Part shown: positions 8,516-15,768 of the stretch, piece after piece
Layout of the letters: the number at the start of each line of letters is the position of its first letter
Position numbering within the stretch: the first letter of the stretch is position 1
Source of the DNA: a bacterium
GTDB lineage: Bacteria; Patescibacteriota; Minisyncoccia; Phycocordibacterales; CAIZLB01
Direction of reading: 5' to 3'
DNA: 40,234 bases
NCBI GenBank assembly: GCA_037127815.1
Contig: JBAXXP010000006.1
Coordinates: forward strand, 1 to 40,234
Notes under the pieces: generated by a model
What the model was told of the DNA's origin: nothing
Databases searched by the model: none
Seen by the model: the letters and a program-made list of their open reading frames with translations, nothing else
Made by a program: the position numbers and the translations under genes

Positions 8516-8547
8516 TAGGGTATAAATATATAAGGTATTTAACCCTA
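8516..8547 (+). promoter_or_regulatory. operator-like inverted repeat upstream of lemA
   Basis: TAGGGT(A)TAAATA pairs with TATTTAACCCTA over 12 bp with one bulged A and a 7-nt loop. It covers TATAAATA, a possible -10, about 26 nt upstream of the lemA start. It could be a repressor site or an RNA hairpin in the leader. Confidence 0.4.
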
Positions 8548-8572
8548 GTATTTATCGACATAATAAACAAAC

Positions 8573-9157
8573 ATGAACTTAACTTACATAATAATAATTG
8601 TTGCGGTATTGGTGGTTCTTTACTTCGTTGCTATTTATAATAAATTTATAAGACTTGGTAATAATGGAAAGGAGGCGTGGTCTGACATAGAAGTGCAACT
8701 TAAGAGGCGTTATGATCTTATCCCTAACTTGGTAAATACAGTTAAGGGATATGCTACACATGAAAGTAGTGCATTTGAAAAAGTTTCTAATGCTCGTGCG
8801 GCTGCGATGGGTGCAGGAACTGTTGCAACAGACGGAAGTAGTGAAGCACTTGCTGCAAAAGCAAAGGCAGAAGGAGAATTAACAAATACTTTGAAGTCAT
8901 TATTTGCTGTAGCTGAGGCGTATCCTGAACTTAAAGCAAATACAAACTTTTTGGAATTACAAAGAGAGTTGTCAGATACAGAAAACAAGATTCAATCATC
9001 AAGAAGATTTTACAATGGAAATGTTCGTGATTTGAATATCGCTATTGAAAGTTTCCCATCAAATTTTGTTGCAAAGATGTTTAGTGTACAAAAGATGAAT
9101 CTATTTGATTTACCAGATGGTGATGCAGCACAAAATGTTGTAGAGGTTAAATTCTAG
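8573..9157 (+). CDS. LemA family membrane protein
   Basis: The 194-residue protein has one N-terminal helix (about 4-22) and then the LemA signature: NKFIRLGNNGKEAWSDIEVQ, LKRRYDLIPNLVNTVKGY, and NIAIESFPSNFVAKMFSV. LemA proteins are short outside-out helical-bundle membrane proteins of unknown molecular function, and they are often encoded with the HtpX protease, as here. The gene starts a three- or four-gene run (13-nt then 3-nt gaps to the next two genes). The length is typical of the family. Confidence 0.92.
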   Translation: MNLTYIIIIVAVLVVLYFVAIYNKFIRLGNNGKEAWSDIEVQLKRRYDLIPNLVNTVKGYATHESSAFEKVSNARAAAMGAGTVATDGSSEALAAKAKAEGELTNTLKSLFAVAEAYPELKANTNFLELQRELSDTENKIQSSRRFYNGNVRDLNIAIESFPSNFVAKMFSVQKMNLFDLPDGDAAQNVVEVKF

Positions 9158-9170
9158 ATAGTATAATCAT

Positions 9171-9467
9171 ATGAGTGAAAATATACCTCAAGAGAAATTG
9201 GTGGACAGAGATTCTGTTTCAGAGTTACTTGATAAAAATTTAACCTACATTTTAAAATTAGCTGAAGCTGAAAACCTTTCTGATAATCAAGCCGTCTTCT
9301 CTATGACGGAAAGTATTGCTGATGCAATGATACGAACAGAAAGACCAGAGTTTTTGGACTATCTAAGTACAAGTGCTATAAAACACGCAACAGAGAAGGG
9401 GGCTGAGAGAATAGAAAAGGCTATCGATGCTTTTATATCAAGATACAGTGAAGGCTCACAAAAATAA
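9171..9467 (+). CDS. small conserved-looking helical protein between lemA and htpX
   Basis: A 98-residue acidic, soluble, mainly helical protein of unknown family (VSELLDKNLTYILKLAEAEN; TESIADAMIRTERPEFLDYL). It has no membrane helix, Cys or catalytic motif. Its placement 13 nt after lemA and 3 nt before htpX argues that it is cotranscribed and works with them, perhaps as an adaptor or regulator (inference). TATAAT lies 3 nt upstream of the ATG, too close for a normal start site. Confidence 0.7.
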   Translation: MSENIPQEKLVDRDSVSELLDKNLTYILKLAEAENLSDNQAVFSMTESIADAMIRTERPEFLDYLSTSAIKHATEKGAERIEKAIDAFISRYSEGSQK

Positions 9468-9470
9468 ATT

Positions 9471-10448
9471 ATGGCGACTCTATACACTCACAAAAGTTCT
9501 AATATTTGGAAAACATGGCTATTAATGGCTGTGTTTTTGGTCTTACTGGTTGTTGTTGGATATTTTGCTAGTTTATATTTTGGTAATGTGAATATATTAT
9601 ATATTGCACTTATTTTCAGTTTGTTTATGAATGTTTTGAGCTATTGGTATTCTGATAAAATCGCTCTGTCTATGTCAGGTGCACGAGCAATTGATATGAA
9701 AAATGCGGAAGAGCGAGAAATACACAATCTACTTGAAAATGTTTCTATTACAGCAGGACTTCCAACCCCCAGATTGTTTATTATTGTCGATGATGCACCA
9801 AATGCATTTGCAACAGGACGTAATAAAGAACATGGAGCTGTTGCTGTAACTACGGGGTTGCTTAAGATACTCGATAAAAGTGAATTGGAGGGTGTGCTTG
9901 CGCATGAGTTATCGCATATTGGAAATAGAGATACATTGCTTTCTACGGTTGTTGTTATCTTGGTTGGTCTTGTTGTTATAATTTCCGACATGGTCACAAG
10001 GTCTATGTTTTTTGGAGGAAGAAGAGATAGGGATAGTGATAGTCAAGCTGGAAATATTTTGATGATTGTTGGAATTGTTTTTATAATTCTTTCACCAATT
10101 ATTGCAAGTATTATTCAGTTAGCAATTTCAAGAAAGCGCGAGTTCTTGGCGGATTCAACAGGGGCTTTAATTACTAGATATCCTGAAGGGTTGGCTAATG
10201 CACTTAGAAAAATTTCTGGATATGGTGCGCCGATGATTCATGCAAATAATGCAATGGCTCATTTATATATTTCTAATCCATTTGGCGCAAAGGCAACAAA
10301 CGGAATTGCAAAGATGTTTATGACACACCCTCCAGTTGAGGACAGAATTAAGGCTCTGTTGGGGGAGAAGGCTGCACAAAATATGATGGGGGATAAGGAT
10401 TCGCAAAATATTGCGGGGGAGAATGGAGCCGGGAAGAAAGTTGTTTAA
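9471..10448 (+). CDS. htpX: HtpX-like M48 membrane metalloprotease
   Basis: A zinc-dependent membrane endopeptidase of envelope quality control. Helices near residues 14-34 and 38-56 precede the cytosolic catalytic domain. The zinc motif is HELSH (VLAHELSHIGNRDT), the third ligand Glu lies in REFLADS, and the family Asn-Ala motif DDAPNAFATG is present. Two more helices (DTLLSTVVVILVGLVVIIS and ILMIVGIVFIILSPIIASII) lie between. The C-terminal ~25 residues are Gly/Asn-rich and variable. 325 residues is slightly longer than E. coli HtpX (293). It follows the small helical protein by 3 nt. Confidence 0.93.
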   Translation: MATLYTHKSSNIWKTWLLMAVFLVLLVVVGYFASLYFGNVNILYIALIFSLFMNVLSYWYSDKIALSMSGARAIDMKNAEEREIHNLLENVSITAGLPTPRLFIIVDDAPNAFATGRNKEHGAVAVTTGLLKILDKSELEGVLAHELSHIGNRDTLLSTVVVILVGLVVIISDMVTRSMFFGGRRDRDSDSQAGNILMIVGIVFIILSPIIASIIQLAISRKREFLADSTGALITRYPEGLANALRKISGYGAPMIHANNAMAHLYISNPFGAKATNGIAKMFMTHPPVEDRIKALLGEKAAQNMMGDKDSQNIAGENGAGKKVV

Positions 10449-10476
10449 ATTAAAGACTACTAACAAATTAAATTCA

Positions 10477-11004
10477 ATGCATACAAATATTACAATTCAA
10501 AAAGCTACGCCAGTTGATGTCCTTGGAATTGGGGAGGTTTTTTATAAAACATGGCTTGCAACATACCCAAATGAAGAAATTGGTATAACAACTGAGGATG
10601 TTGAATTCAGGTTTAAGGATAGAAAAAATAGAGATGGAAGCAAGTTTGCAAATATTCCTGATAATGAATTGTTTCTAGTTGCAAAAGAAGGCGACGGTGT
10701 TGTTGGGGTGTGCGATCTTATAAAACATCATGAGAAGAATGAATTGAAAGCAATTTATATTTTGCCAGAATATCAAGGGAGGGGAATTGGAAAAAAGTTT
10801 TGGAACGAAGCGTTAAAATTCTTTGATCTAAAAAAAGATACTATTGTAAATGTTGTTACTTATAATAATAATGCTATTGAGTTTTATAAGAGACTTGGTT
10901 TTGAGGATTTGGGAAAAAGATTTATGGACGAGCATTTCAGAATGGAAAGCGGAGCGATTCCACCAGAGATGGAGATGGTGATGCCAGCGGGCAAAAGTTT
11001 ATAG
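10477..11004 (+). CDS. GNAT family N-acetyltransferase
   Basis: The 175-residue protein has the GNAT fold: an N-terminal ATPVDVLGIGEVFYKTW helix, ELKAIYILPEYQGRGIGKKFW (motif A with the acetyl-CoA pyrophosphate loop Q-G-R-G-I-G-K), and NVVTYNNNAIEFYKRLGFEDLG (motif B). The substrate is unknown. I use the ATG at 10477: the upstream in-frame ATG would overlap htpX by 38 nt and give a non-GNAT leader. It may be the last gene of the lemA-htpX run (28-nt gap). Confidence 0.85.
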   Translation: MHTNITIQKATPVDVLGIGEVFYKTWLATYPNEEIGITTEDVEFRFKDRKNRDGSKFANIPDNELFLVAKEGDGVVGVCDLIKHHEKNELKAIYILPEYQGRGIGKKFWNEALKFFDLKKDTIVNVVTYNNNAIEFYKRLGFEDLGKRFMDEHFRMESGAIPPEMEMVMPAGKSL

Positions 11005-11043
11005 GCAAAAGTTCCTAGATTATGTTAGAGTGTTAATACAAAA

Positions 11044-11130
11044 GGAGAGATGGCTGAGCGGTTTAAAGTACCACCTTGGAAAGGTGGCGTGGGTGAAAAC
11101 CTGCCGGGGGTTCGAATCCCCCTCTCTCCG
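11044..11130 (+). tRNA. tRNA-Ser (anticodon GGA)
   Basis: Acceptor GGAGAGA (11044-11050) pairs with TCTCTCC (11123-11129), discriminator G. The anticodon stem CCACC/GGTGG encloses TTGGAAA, giving anticodon GGA, which reads UCC/UCU. A long class II variable arm (CGTGGGTGAAAACCTGCC) and a T arm GGGGG-TTCGAAT-CCCCC complete the cloverleaf. The CCA end is not encoded. Confidence 0.95.
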
Positions 11131-11285
11131 CAATGATTGAACGAAGTGAGCGAATGAAGGAGAGAAGCGATGCATTTTAATGCATCGCGTGGGGGATGAG
11201 AAAAGTCTGAGTTTATCGCGCGGAGCGTAGCGAGCACGATACGAAGACTGTACAGAAGCTGTAAGCTTCGAATCCCCCTCTCCGC
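11131..11285 (+). repeat. structured spacer ending in a second copy of the tRNA-Ser 3' end
   Basis: TTCGAATCCCCCTCTCCGC (11267-11285) repeats the tRNA 3' end (11111-11131) with one CT unit missing. The spacer can fold: GGAGAG (11159-11164) with CTCTCC (11278-11283), GGGGAT (11192-11197) with ATCCCC (11272-11277), a 9-bp hairpin GCGATGCAT/ATGCATCGC (11167-11188), and inner stems AGTCT/AGACT and ATCG/CGAT. There is no anticodon arm, so it is not a second tRNA. It may be an attachment-site scar, a decayed tRNA duplicate or a structured RNA. Confidence 0.6.
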
Positions 11286-11329
11286 CGAATATACATAGAT
11301 TAAAAAAGCGTCAAACATTGAAATAAAAT

Positions 11330-11335
11330 TATTAT
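11330..11335 (+). promoter_or_regulatory. -10 box of NUDIX gene
   Basis: TATTAT lies 6 nt before the ATG at 11342, fitting the leaderless pattern seen elsewhere in the window. No clear -35 is visible. Confidence 0.35.
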
Positions 11336-11341
11336 TTAAAA

Positions 11342-11851
11342 ATGGAAATCAAAAAAAATATAATATCACCATCGGGTCAAAAATTTGAGATCACTTATAA
11401 TGATGTTGATGAGGATAATGCTTTTATCGGAAAGAAAATGGAAAGCGTAAGAGCCTATTGTTTTATTAAAGATTTGTTGGTGGTTGTACATGAAGCTGCA
11501 GGATACTGGGGAATTCCTGGAGGTAGTATAGAAAATGAAGAGAGTGTGAGAGATGGTGCAGTTAGAGAAGTGATGGAAGAAACAAATATGAAGATTCTGA
11601 AAATGAAATTTGTGGGAATGCATGAGACCATTAGTTTATCAGGGGAATCAGCATTTCAAGCCAGGGTGGTTTGCTTGGTAGAACCTGTAGGGGATTTTAT
11701 AGAAGACCCAGCTGGGGAGATCACAGAGATAAAGCTAATGGACCCGTATGAGTTTATTAAATTAGATGATTATCAGTGGGATGAAATATCTAACAGGATG
11801 TTGGAAAGAGCTATGGAATTTAAAAAGCAGATGGAGATGGAGGCTAATTAA
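11342..11851 (+). CDS. NUDIX hydrolase
   Basis: The 169-residue protein carries a complete NUDIX box GX5EX7REUXEEXGU-like: GSIENEE, then SVRDGAVREVMEETN, with the catalytic Glu residues in REVMEE. These enzymes cleave nucleoside diphosphates linked to another group, for example oxidised nucleotides, ADP-ribose or Ap4A. The specificity is not readable; GYWGIPGG upstream of the box is typical of MutT/ADP-ribose types. It stands alone between the tRNA spacer and a 210-nt gap. Confidence 0.88.
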   Translation: MEIKKNIISPSGQKFEITYNDVDEDNAFIGKKMESVRAYCFIKDLLVVVHEAAGYWGIPGGSIENEESVRDGAVREVMEETNMKILKMKFVGMHETISLSGESAFQARVVCLVEPVGDFIEDPAGEITEIKLMDPYEFIKLDDYQWDEISNRMLERAMEFKKQMEMEAN

Positions 11852-12061
11852 GTCGAATGAATTCTTGATTTGCAAATTTTTTAAACCTGATATACTTATA
11901 ATACAAAAAACAAACCTCTGCCGTGGGCAGTATCATCGATTAAACATTAATTGAAGGGGGTTGGTGAACTACAAAGAATCAAATTATTAAGGACGGGTTA
12001 TTAAATTAAAAAACATTTATAAAAATCGTTTATTGTTAGAAGTATTTTAATATAAAAAAAT
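11852..12061 (+). other. intergenic region upstream of Bro-N gene
   Basis: No gene is convincing. It has a TATACTTATAAT stretch (possible promoter) followed by a small hairpin CTGCC-GTG-GGCAG and a GA-rich AAGGGGG. TAATAT at 12048-12053 sits 8 nt before the Bro-N ATG and could be a closer promoter. Confidence 0.4.
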
Positions 12062-12889
12062 ATGCAAAAAGACAAAATAGCTATATTTGAGGGAAAGAAG
12101 GTTAGAAAAATTATTCACAATGATGAGTGGTGGTTTTCTATTACAGATATTGTTGAGGTTCTAACTGGTGCCACAAATTCCCGTGTTTATTGGGGTGTAA
12201 TGAAAAATCGTCTTAAGGATGATGAAAAAGTTCAGTTGTTTACAATTTGTAAACAACTGAAATTAGAGGCTTCAGATGGCAAAAAATATGAAACAGACTG
12301 CGCTAATACGGAAGGCGTCTTTCGTATAGTACAGTCTATTCCATCGCCAAAAGCCGAGCCTTTCAAAAGATGGCTTGCAAAGGTGGGATATGAACGTGTT
12401 CAAGAAATAGAAAATCCAGAATTAGCGCAACAGAGAATGAAGGATCTTTATGAGAAAAAAGGATATTCAAAAGGGTGGATAGATAAGAGGCTGCGCGGAA
12501 TTGCAATTCGTCAAAATTTGACCGATGAATGGCGCGAGCGTGGAATATTTGCAGAAAGAGATTTTGCTATTTTGACATCAGAAATTTCTAAGGCAACTTT
12601 TGATTTAACACCAAGTGAGCATAAGGAATTAAAAAGTTTGAAGAAAGAAAACTTAAGGGATCACATGACAGATTTGGAATTAATTTTTACAATGCTTGGT
12701 GAGAAAGTTACTACTGAAATATCGGAGAATGAAAAACCTGAAACTTTTGAAAAAAACAAAAAGGTTGCAAAAAGGGGTGGTGGAGTCGCTGGTCAGGCAA
12801 GAAAGTTAACTGAAAAGGAGCTTGGTAGGAAAGTTGTTTCAAGTAAGAATTATTTGAAGACACCAGAAAATAAAAAGCTGACAAAATAA
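12062..12889 (+). CDS. Bro-N domain protein, DinD-like
   Basis: Residues about 3-110 match the BRO N-terminal DNA-binding domain found in phage antirepressors and in DinD: GKKVRKIIHNDEWWFSITDIVEVLTG, then NTEGVFRIVQSIPSPKAEPFKRWLA. The rest (GYSKGWIDKRLRGIAIRQNLTDEWRERG, SEISKATFDLTPSEHKELK, NLRDHMTDLELIFTMLGEK) resembles the C-terminal part of DNA-damage-inducible protein D, which inhibits RecA filament functions in E. coli. The C-terminus is basic (AKRGGGVAGQARKLTEKELGRK). The role here, DNA damage response or phage-derived regulator, is inference. It ends at a bidirectional terminator. Confidence 0.85.
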   Translation: MQKDKIAIFEGKKVRKIIHNDEWWFSITDIVEVLTGATNSRVYWGVMKNRLKDDEKVQLFTICKQLKLEASDGKKYETDCANTEGVFRIVQSIPSPKAEPFKRWLAKVGYERVQEIENPELAQQRMKDLYEKKGYSKGWIDKRLRGIAIRQNLTDEWRERGIFAERDFAILTSEISKATFDLTPSEHKELKSLKKENLRDHMTDLELIFTMLGEKVTTEISENEKPETFEKNKKVAKRGGGVAGQARKLTEKELGRKVVSSKNYLKTPENKKLTK

Positions 12890-12940
12890 AACCTCCTCCA
12901 ACGGGTGCTGAAGGAGGGGTGTCTTGGTGTCGAGTGTTTT
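12889..12940. terminator. bidirectional terminator between convergent genes
   Basis: CCTCC and GGAGG arms surround TCCAACGGGTGCTGAA. On the minus strand the stem is followed by AGGTTTTATTTT; on the plus strand a run of eight T lies ~25 nt beyond. It serves the Bro-N gene and the convergent unknown gene. Confidence 0.65.
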
Positions 12941-12942
12941 TT

Positions 12943-13569
12943 TTAGCGGTCCAAGTTGAGAAGATTTTCTTCAAAGTTAACGGTTCTCTCGAGGTCAATA
13001 AAAACATTCAAAAGTTCTCGGCGCTTTTTCACATGCTCTTTGATTGCATCACCTAGCCGTTGCCAAATTTGGTTAGGCGTACGGTTGGTGAACTCCCAGA
13101 AGGAATCATCGAGTGCTGTTGGTGCACACAACACTTCCATAGGGGTACAGCGTCGAAGGTTGGTATGTTGTCCATGGTTTTCGTAGGTAATATTACTGCG
13201 AACCTGAACGGCGTACCAATTACAACTCCGATCCAACATCCAGAGTTTTTGAGTTACTCCATCTGGACGACCTTCCATGGCGGGGTCATCATTAAAGTGA
13301 AAGGTGTTATCAGAAACATTGTCATCACCCAGAGGAAGAATACCTCGATTATCAAGGAAAGGAAGATATTCAGCTCCCTTAACAAGATCCTTGAGTGTAT
13401 GACGACCAAAGTCATCATACAGTAAAGCAAGTTCTCCTAGCGGGTTAAATGTAAGTTCGTACATATAGGGCTTGATCATGTCGATTCGGGATTGGATCAC
13501 CCGGAGCCACTCTTCTTGCGTGAGCAGTCCTTGAATAAGTATTTTTGCAGTCTCTCTATCTAGTTTCAT
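12943..13569 (-). CDS. protein of unknown function, 208 residues
   Basis: I do not recognise this family. The soluble, mildly acidic protein has a helical N-terminus (ETAKILIQGLLTQEEWLRVI), a middle rich in Asp/Asn (LPLGDDNVSDNTFHFNDD), a possible beta region (DRSCNWYAVQVRSNITYENH), and a helical, basic C-terminus (GDAIKEHVKKRRELLNVFIDLE). It has two Cys and no catalytic motif. Base composition is richer in G+C than its neighbours, as in the unknown genes at 20.3-21.5 kb. It has a long leader (about 130 nt) with a CGCCC/GGGCG hairpin and a possible TTGACT-15-TATGTC promoter, unlike the leaderless housekeeping genes. Confidence 0.7.
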   Translation of the reverse strand: MKLDRETAKILIQGLLTQEEWLRVIQSRIDMIKPYMYELTFNPLGELALLYDDFGRHTLKDLVKGAEYLPFLDNRGILPLGDDNVSDNTFHFNDDPAMEGRPDGVTQKLWMLDRSCNWYAVQVRSNITYENHGQHTNLRRCTPMEVLCAPTALDDSFWEFTNRTPNQIWQRLGDAIKEHVKKRRELLNVFIDLERTVNFEENLLNLDR

Positions 13570-13871
13570 GTTACTTTATGTGTTGTTCCACCCGGCGTGC
13601 CATAGTGGAGTTTTTTGTGCAATACAGGTTTTGAGGTCTGTAAGTTCGCCCTGAATTGGGCGTTCTGATATAAAATGTACCACAGTTATTTAATATGTAC
13701 ATAGGACATAGACTTGCTTGCCACAAGTCAATTAAAGCAATAGAATTAGTGTACCTGTTCAATTTAGGTAGGTATTAATATATTAAATAATACTGTTATA
13801 TAGTTGCCGATGATATTACCAATTAATTAATACTTATATTTTTTATAAAATGTAGGATAACAAATAAAATT
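13570..13871. promoter_or_regulatory. divergent intergenic region
   Basis: This 302-nt gap separates two divergent genes. On the minus strand TTGACT (13726-13731) and TATGTC (13705-13710) could drive the 208-residue gene, leaving a leader that contains hairpin CGCCC-TGAATT-GGGCG (13647-13662). The right part is A+T-rich with TATAAAAT about 20 nt before the next start. No ORF here is convincing. Confidence 0.4.
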
Positions 13872-14333
13872 ATGTCTATGGAAAAATTTGCGGAACCAAT
13901 AAGATTGGAAATAAAAGAAGGAAAGGATAAGACTGTTTTAGTAGAGATAGCAAAATGGAGAAAGATGTTAAGTATTTTAGGCGCAGGAGCACTTGCAATT
14001 GGAGCTATTCATACTGGATTAGAAAGAAGTCATGTAGATGGTGAAGAAAAGGATTCTAAAGATGCTAGTGAGGCATACTCAGCTTCTGGAGGAGTAAGTG
14101 GTGAAGCTAAGGAAATTCCGTTTTCTTATACACTACAGGACGTTGATGGTTTACTAGTGGACCTAGATAAGAAGATTCTATTAGGAGGAGTAACTGACGA
14201 GCAAATGGATACACTGAAGACCATGATCAAGCAAGCTGATGAATATGAAATATATCTTCAGAACTTAAATTTAAAACCTGATGGTGGAACTACGGAGAGT
14301 GGTTACGTTGATGAATCAAAGCCAACTAACTAG
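13872..14333 (+). CDS. small membrane-anchored protein of unknown function
   Basis: The 153-residue protein has a cytoplasmic head (~33 residues), one membrane helix (about 36-52, MLSILGAGALAIGAIHTGLE) and an acidic extracytoplasmic part. That part has a Ser/Gly-rich linker (ASEAYSASGGVSGEAKE), then a short helical domain (DVDGLLVDLDKKILLGGVTDEQMDTLKTMIKQ) and a polar tail. I do not recognise the family. An ATG 6 nt downstream is an equally good start. It ends at a strong terminator and appears monocistronic. Confidence 0.65.
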   Translation: MSMEKFAEPIRLEIKEGKDKTVLVEIAKWRKMLSILGAGALAIGAIHTGLERSHVDGEEKDSKDASEAYSASGGVSGEAKEIPFSYTLQDVDGLLVDLDKKILLGGVTDEQMDTLKTMIKQADEYEIYLQNLNLKPDGGTTESGYVDESKPTN

Positions 14334-14353
14334 TTTCTAGTGTATATATAACA

Positions 14354-14386
14354 AAAAATCACCATACCTGTAGTGTGGTGATTTTT
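14354..14386 (+). terminator. intrinsic terminator
   Basis: AAAAATCACCA pairs perfectly with TGGTGATTTTT (11 bp, 11-nt loop) and is followed by GTTTT. It ends the preceding membrane-protein transcript. Confidence 0.85.
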
Positions 14387-14456
14387 GTTTTAACTAAGAA
14401 AAGAATGGTTCCTTTTAAGGCTGATGTTTGAGCTTTCAAAATAGATTCAAACCCTG

Positions 14457-14462
14457 TATAAT
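14457..14462 (+). promoter_or_regulatory. -10 box of tyrS
   Basis: TATAAT lies 9 nt before the ATG, with TTTCAA 17 nt upstream as a possible -35. There is no room for a T-box or other leader. Confidence 0.55.
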
Positions 14463-14471
14463 CCTACTATA

Positions 14472-15677
14472 ATGAAAATCATTACCGATGAGCATAAAAT
14501 TGACGATCTTCTATCAAGAAGTGTTGTCGAGGTATTACCTTTAAAAGACAACCTTAAGGCAAGTCTTATGAGTGGAAAGCAACTTAGGGTTTATATAGGA
14601 GCTGATCCAACAGGACAAGCGCTTCACTTGGGGCATGCAACAAACTTTATAGTGTTGGAGAAATATCGACAATTGGGACATAAGGCAATAATACTTGTTG
14701 GTGATTTTACAGCGAGAATTGGTGACCCGACGGACAAGACTGCAGCAAGAGTTCAACTTACAAGAGAGCAAGTAATTGAAAATGCTAAGTCATGGTTAAA
14801 ACAATTGGCACCAATTATTGATATTACTAATAAGGAAAATCCTGTTGAGATTGTTTACAATCATGATTGGCTTGCAAAGATGAACTTTGAAGATGTTATT
14901 GATCTTGCTTCAAATTTCACTGTTCAACAAATGCTTGAGAGAGATATGTTTGAAAAGAGAATTGCAGAAAATAAACCAATTTATGTGCACGAGTTTTTCT
15001 ATCCTCTAATGCAAGGTTATGACAGTGTTCATTTGGATGTTGATATTGAAATATGTGGAAATGATCAGAAGTTTAATGCACTTACCGGAAGAACATTGTT
15101 GAAGCGATATAAAAATAAGGAAAAATTTGTCTTTATTACAACTCTTCTTGAGAATCCAATTACAAAAGAAAAGATGATGTCAAAGAGTTTGGGAACTGGT
15201 GTGTTTTTGAATGCGACGCCAGCTGATATGTTTGGTAAGATAATGATGCAACCTGATGAAAACATTGTTCAACTATTTACCGATTGCACCCATTTTGAAT
15301 TAGATGAAATTGCAAAGATTAAAAATCAATTGGAGGTAGGTGAAGGTAATCCACGGGACATAAAGGTTAAGCTTGGACATGAAATTGTTAGAATGTACCA
15401 TGGAGAAAAAGAGGCTAATGAGGCGGTAGAATACTTTGTGAATACTTTTACAAAGAAAGAAATACCAACTGAAATGCCAGATTTTAAGCCTACAGATTAT
15501 AACGTAGTGGCAGTTTTGATTGAGGCTGGGCTTGTGCCATCAAAGGGAGAAGCAAGAAGGGTTCTAGAGCAAGGGGGAATTAAGATAGATGGTGAGGTTG
15601 TGAGCGATGCTTCTTATACAGTACCTGTTGGTGTGGTTTTGCAAAAAGGAAAGATCCATTTTTTGAGAATTGTCTAA
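14472..15677 (+). CDS. tyrS: tyrosyl-tRNA synthetase
   Basis: A class I aminoacyl-tRNA synthetase charging tRNA-Tyr. The HIGH-type motif is HLGH (GQALHLGHATN, near residue 53), KMSKS appears as KMMSKS, and tyrosine-site sequences YIGADPTG and GNDQKFN are present. The C-terminal S4 RNA-binding domain is intact (VLIEAGLVPSKGEARRVLEQGGIKIDG). At 401 residues it has the normal length of the TyrZ/TyrS2-like branch. The leader is at most a few nucleotides and it ends at a strong bidirectional terminator, so it is monocistronic. Confidence 0.95.
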   Translation: MKIITDEHKIDDLLSRSVVEVLPLKDNLKASLMSGKQLRVYIGADPTGQALHLGHATNFIVLEKYRQLGHKAIILVGDFTARIGDPTDKTAARVQLTREQVIENAKSWLKQLAPIIDITNKENPVEIVYNHDWLAKMNFEDVIDLASNFTVQQMLERDMFEKRIAENKPIYVHEFFYPLMQGYDSVHLDVDIEICGNDQKFNALTGRTLLKRYKNKEKFVFITTLLENPITKEKMMSKSLGTGVFLNATPADMFGKIMMQPDENIVQLFTDCTHFELDEIAKIKNQLEVGEGNPRDIKVKLGHEIVRMYHGEKEANEAVEYFVNTFTKKEIPTEMPDFKPTDYNVVAVLIEAGLVPSKGEARRVLEQGGIKIDGEVVSDASYTVPVGVVLQKGKIHFLRIV

Positions 15678-15695
15678 GTTAATTATACGATTATT

Positions 15696-15731
15696 AAACA
15701 GGCCCCGAGCTTTCCAGCTCGGGGCCTGTTT
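15696..15731. terminator. strong bidirectional terminator
   Basis: AAACAGGCCCCGAGC pairs with GCTCGGGGCCTGTTT (15 bp, 6-nt loop TTTCCA), and TGTTTTG follows. It separates convergent tyrS and the sugar transferase gene. Confidence 0.9.
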
Positions 15732-15768
15732 TGTTGGAGTTTTTTGCAGAATTATGCTGTTCTCCTGA

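Noticed and set aside
11131-11285. a second complete tRNA
   Set aside because: It has acceptor-like ends but no D or anticodon arm, and the 5' T-stem strand is missing.
11025-11318. 97-codon minus-strand ORF over the tRNA-Ser region
   Set aside because: It is antisense to tRNA-Ser and its duplicated end. The GERGIRTPG motif is the well-known artefact of translating tRNA 3' ends backwards.
13571-13762. 63-codon minus-strand ORF in the 13.6 kb gap
   Set aside because: It overlaps the predicted promoter and leader hairpin of the 208-residue gene and has no recognisable composition or start signal.
14387-14471. T-box or other riboswitch before tyrS
   Set aside because: Only 85 nt separate the terminator and start codon, the -10 box lies 9 nt before the ATG, and no T-box motif is visible.
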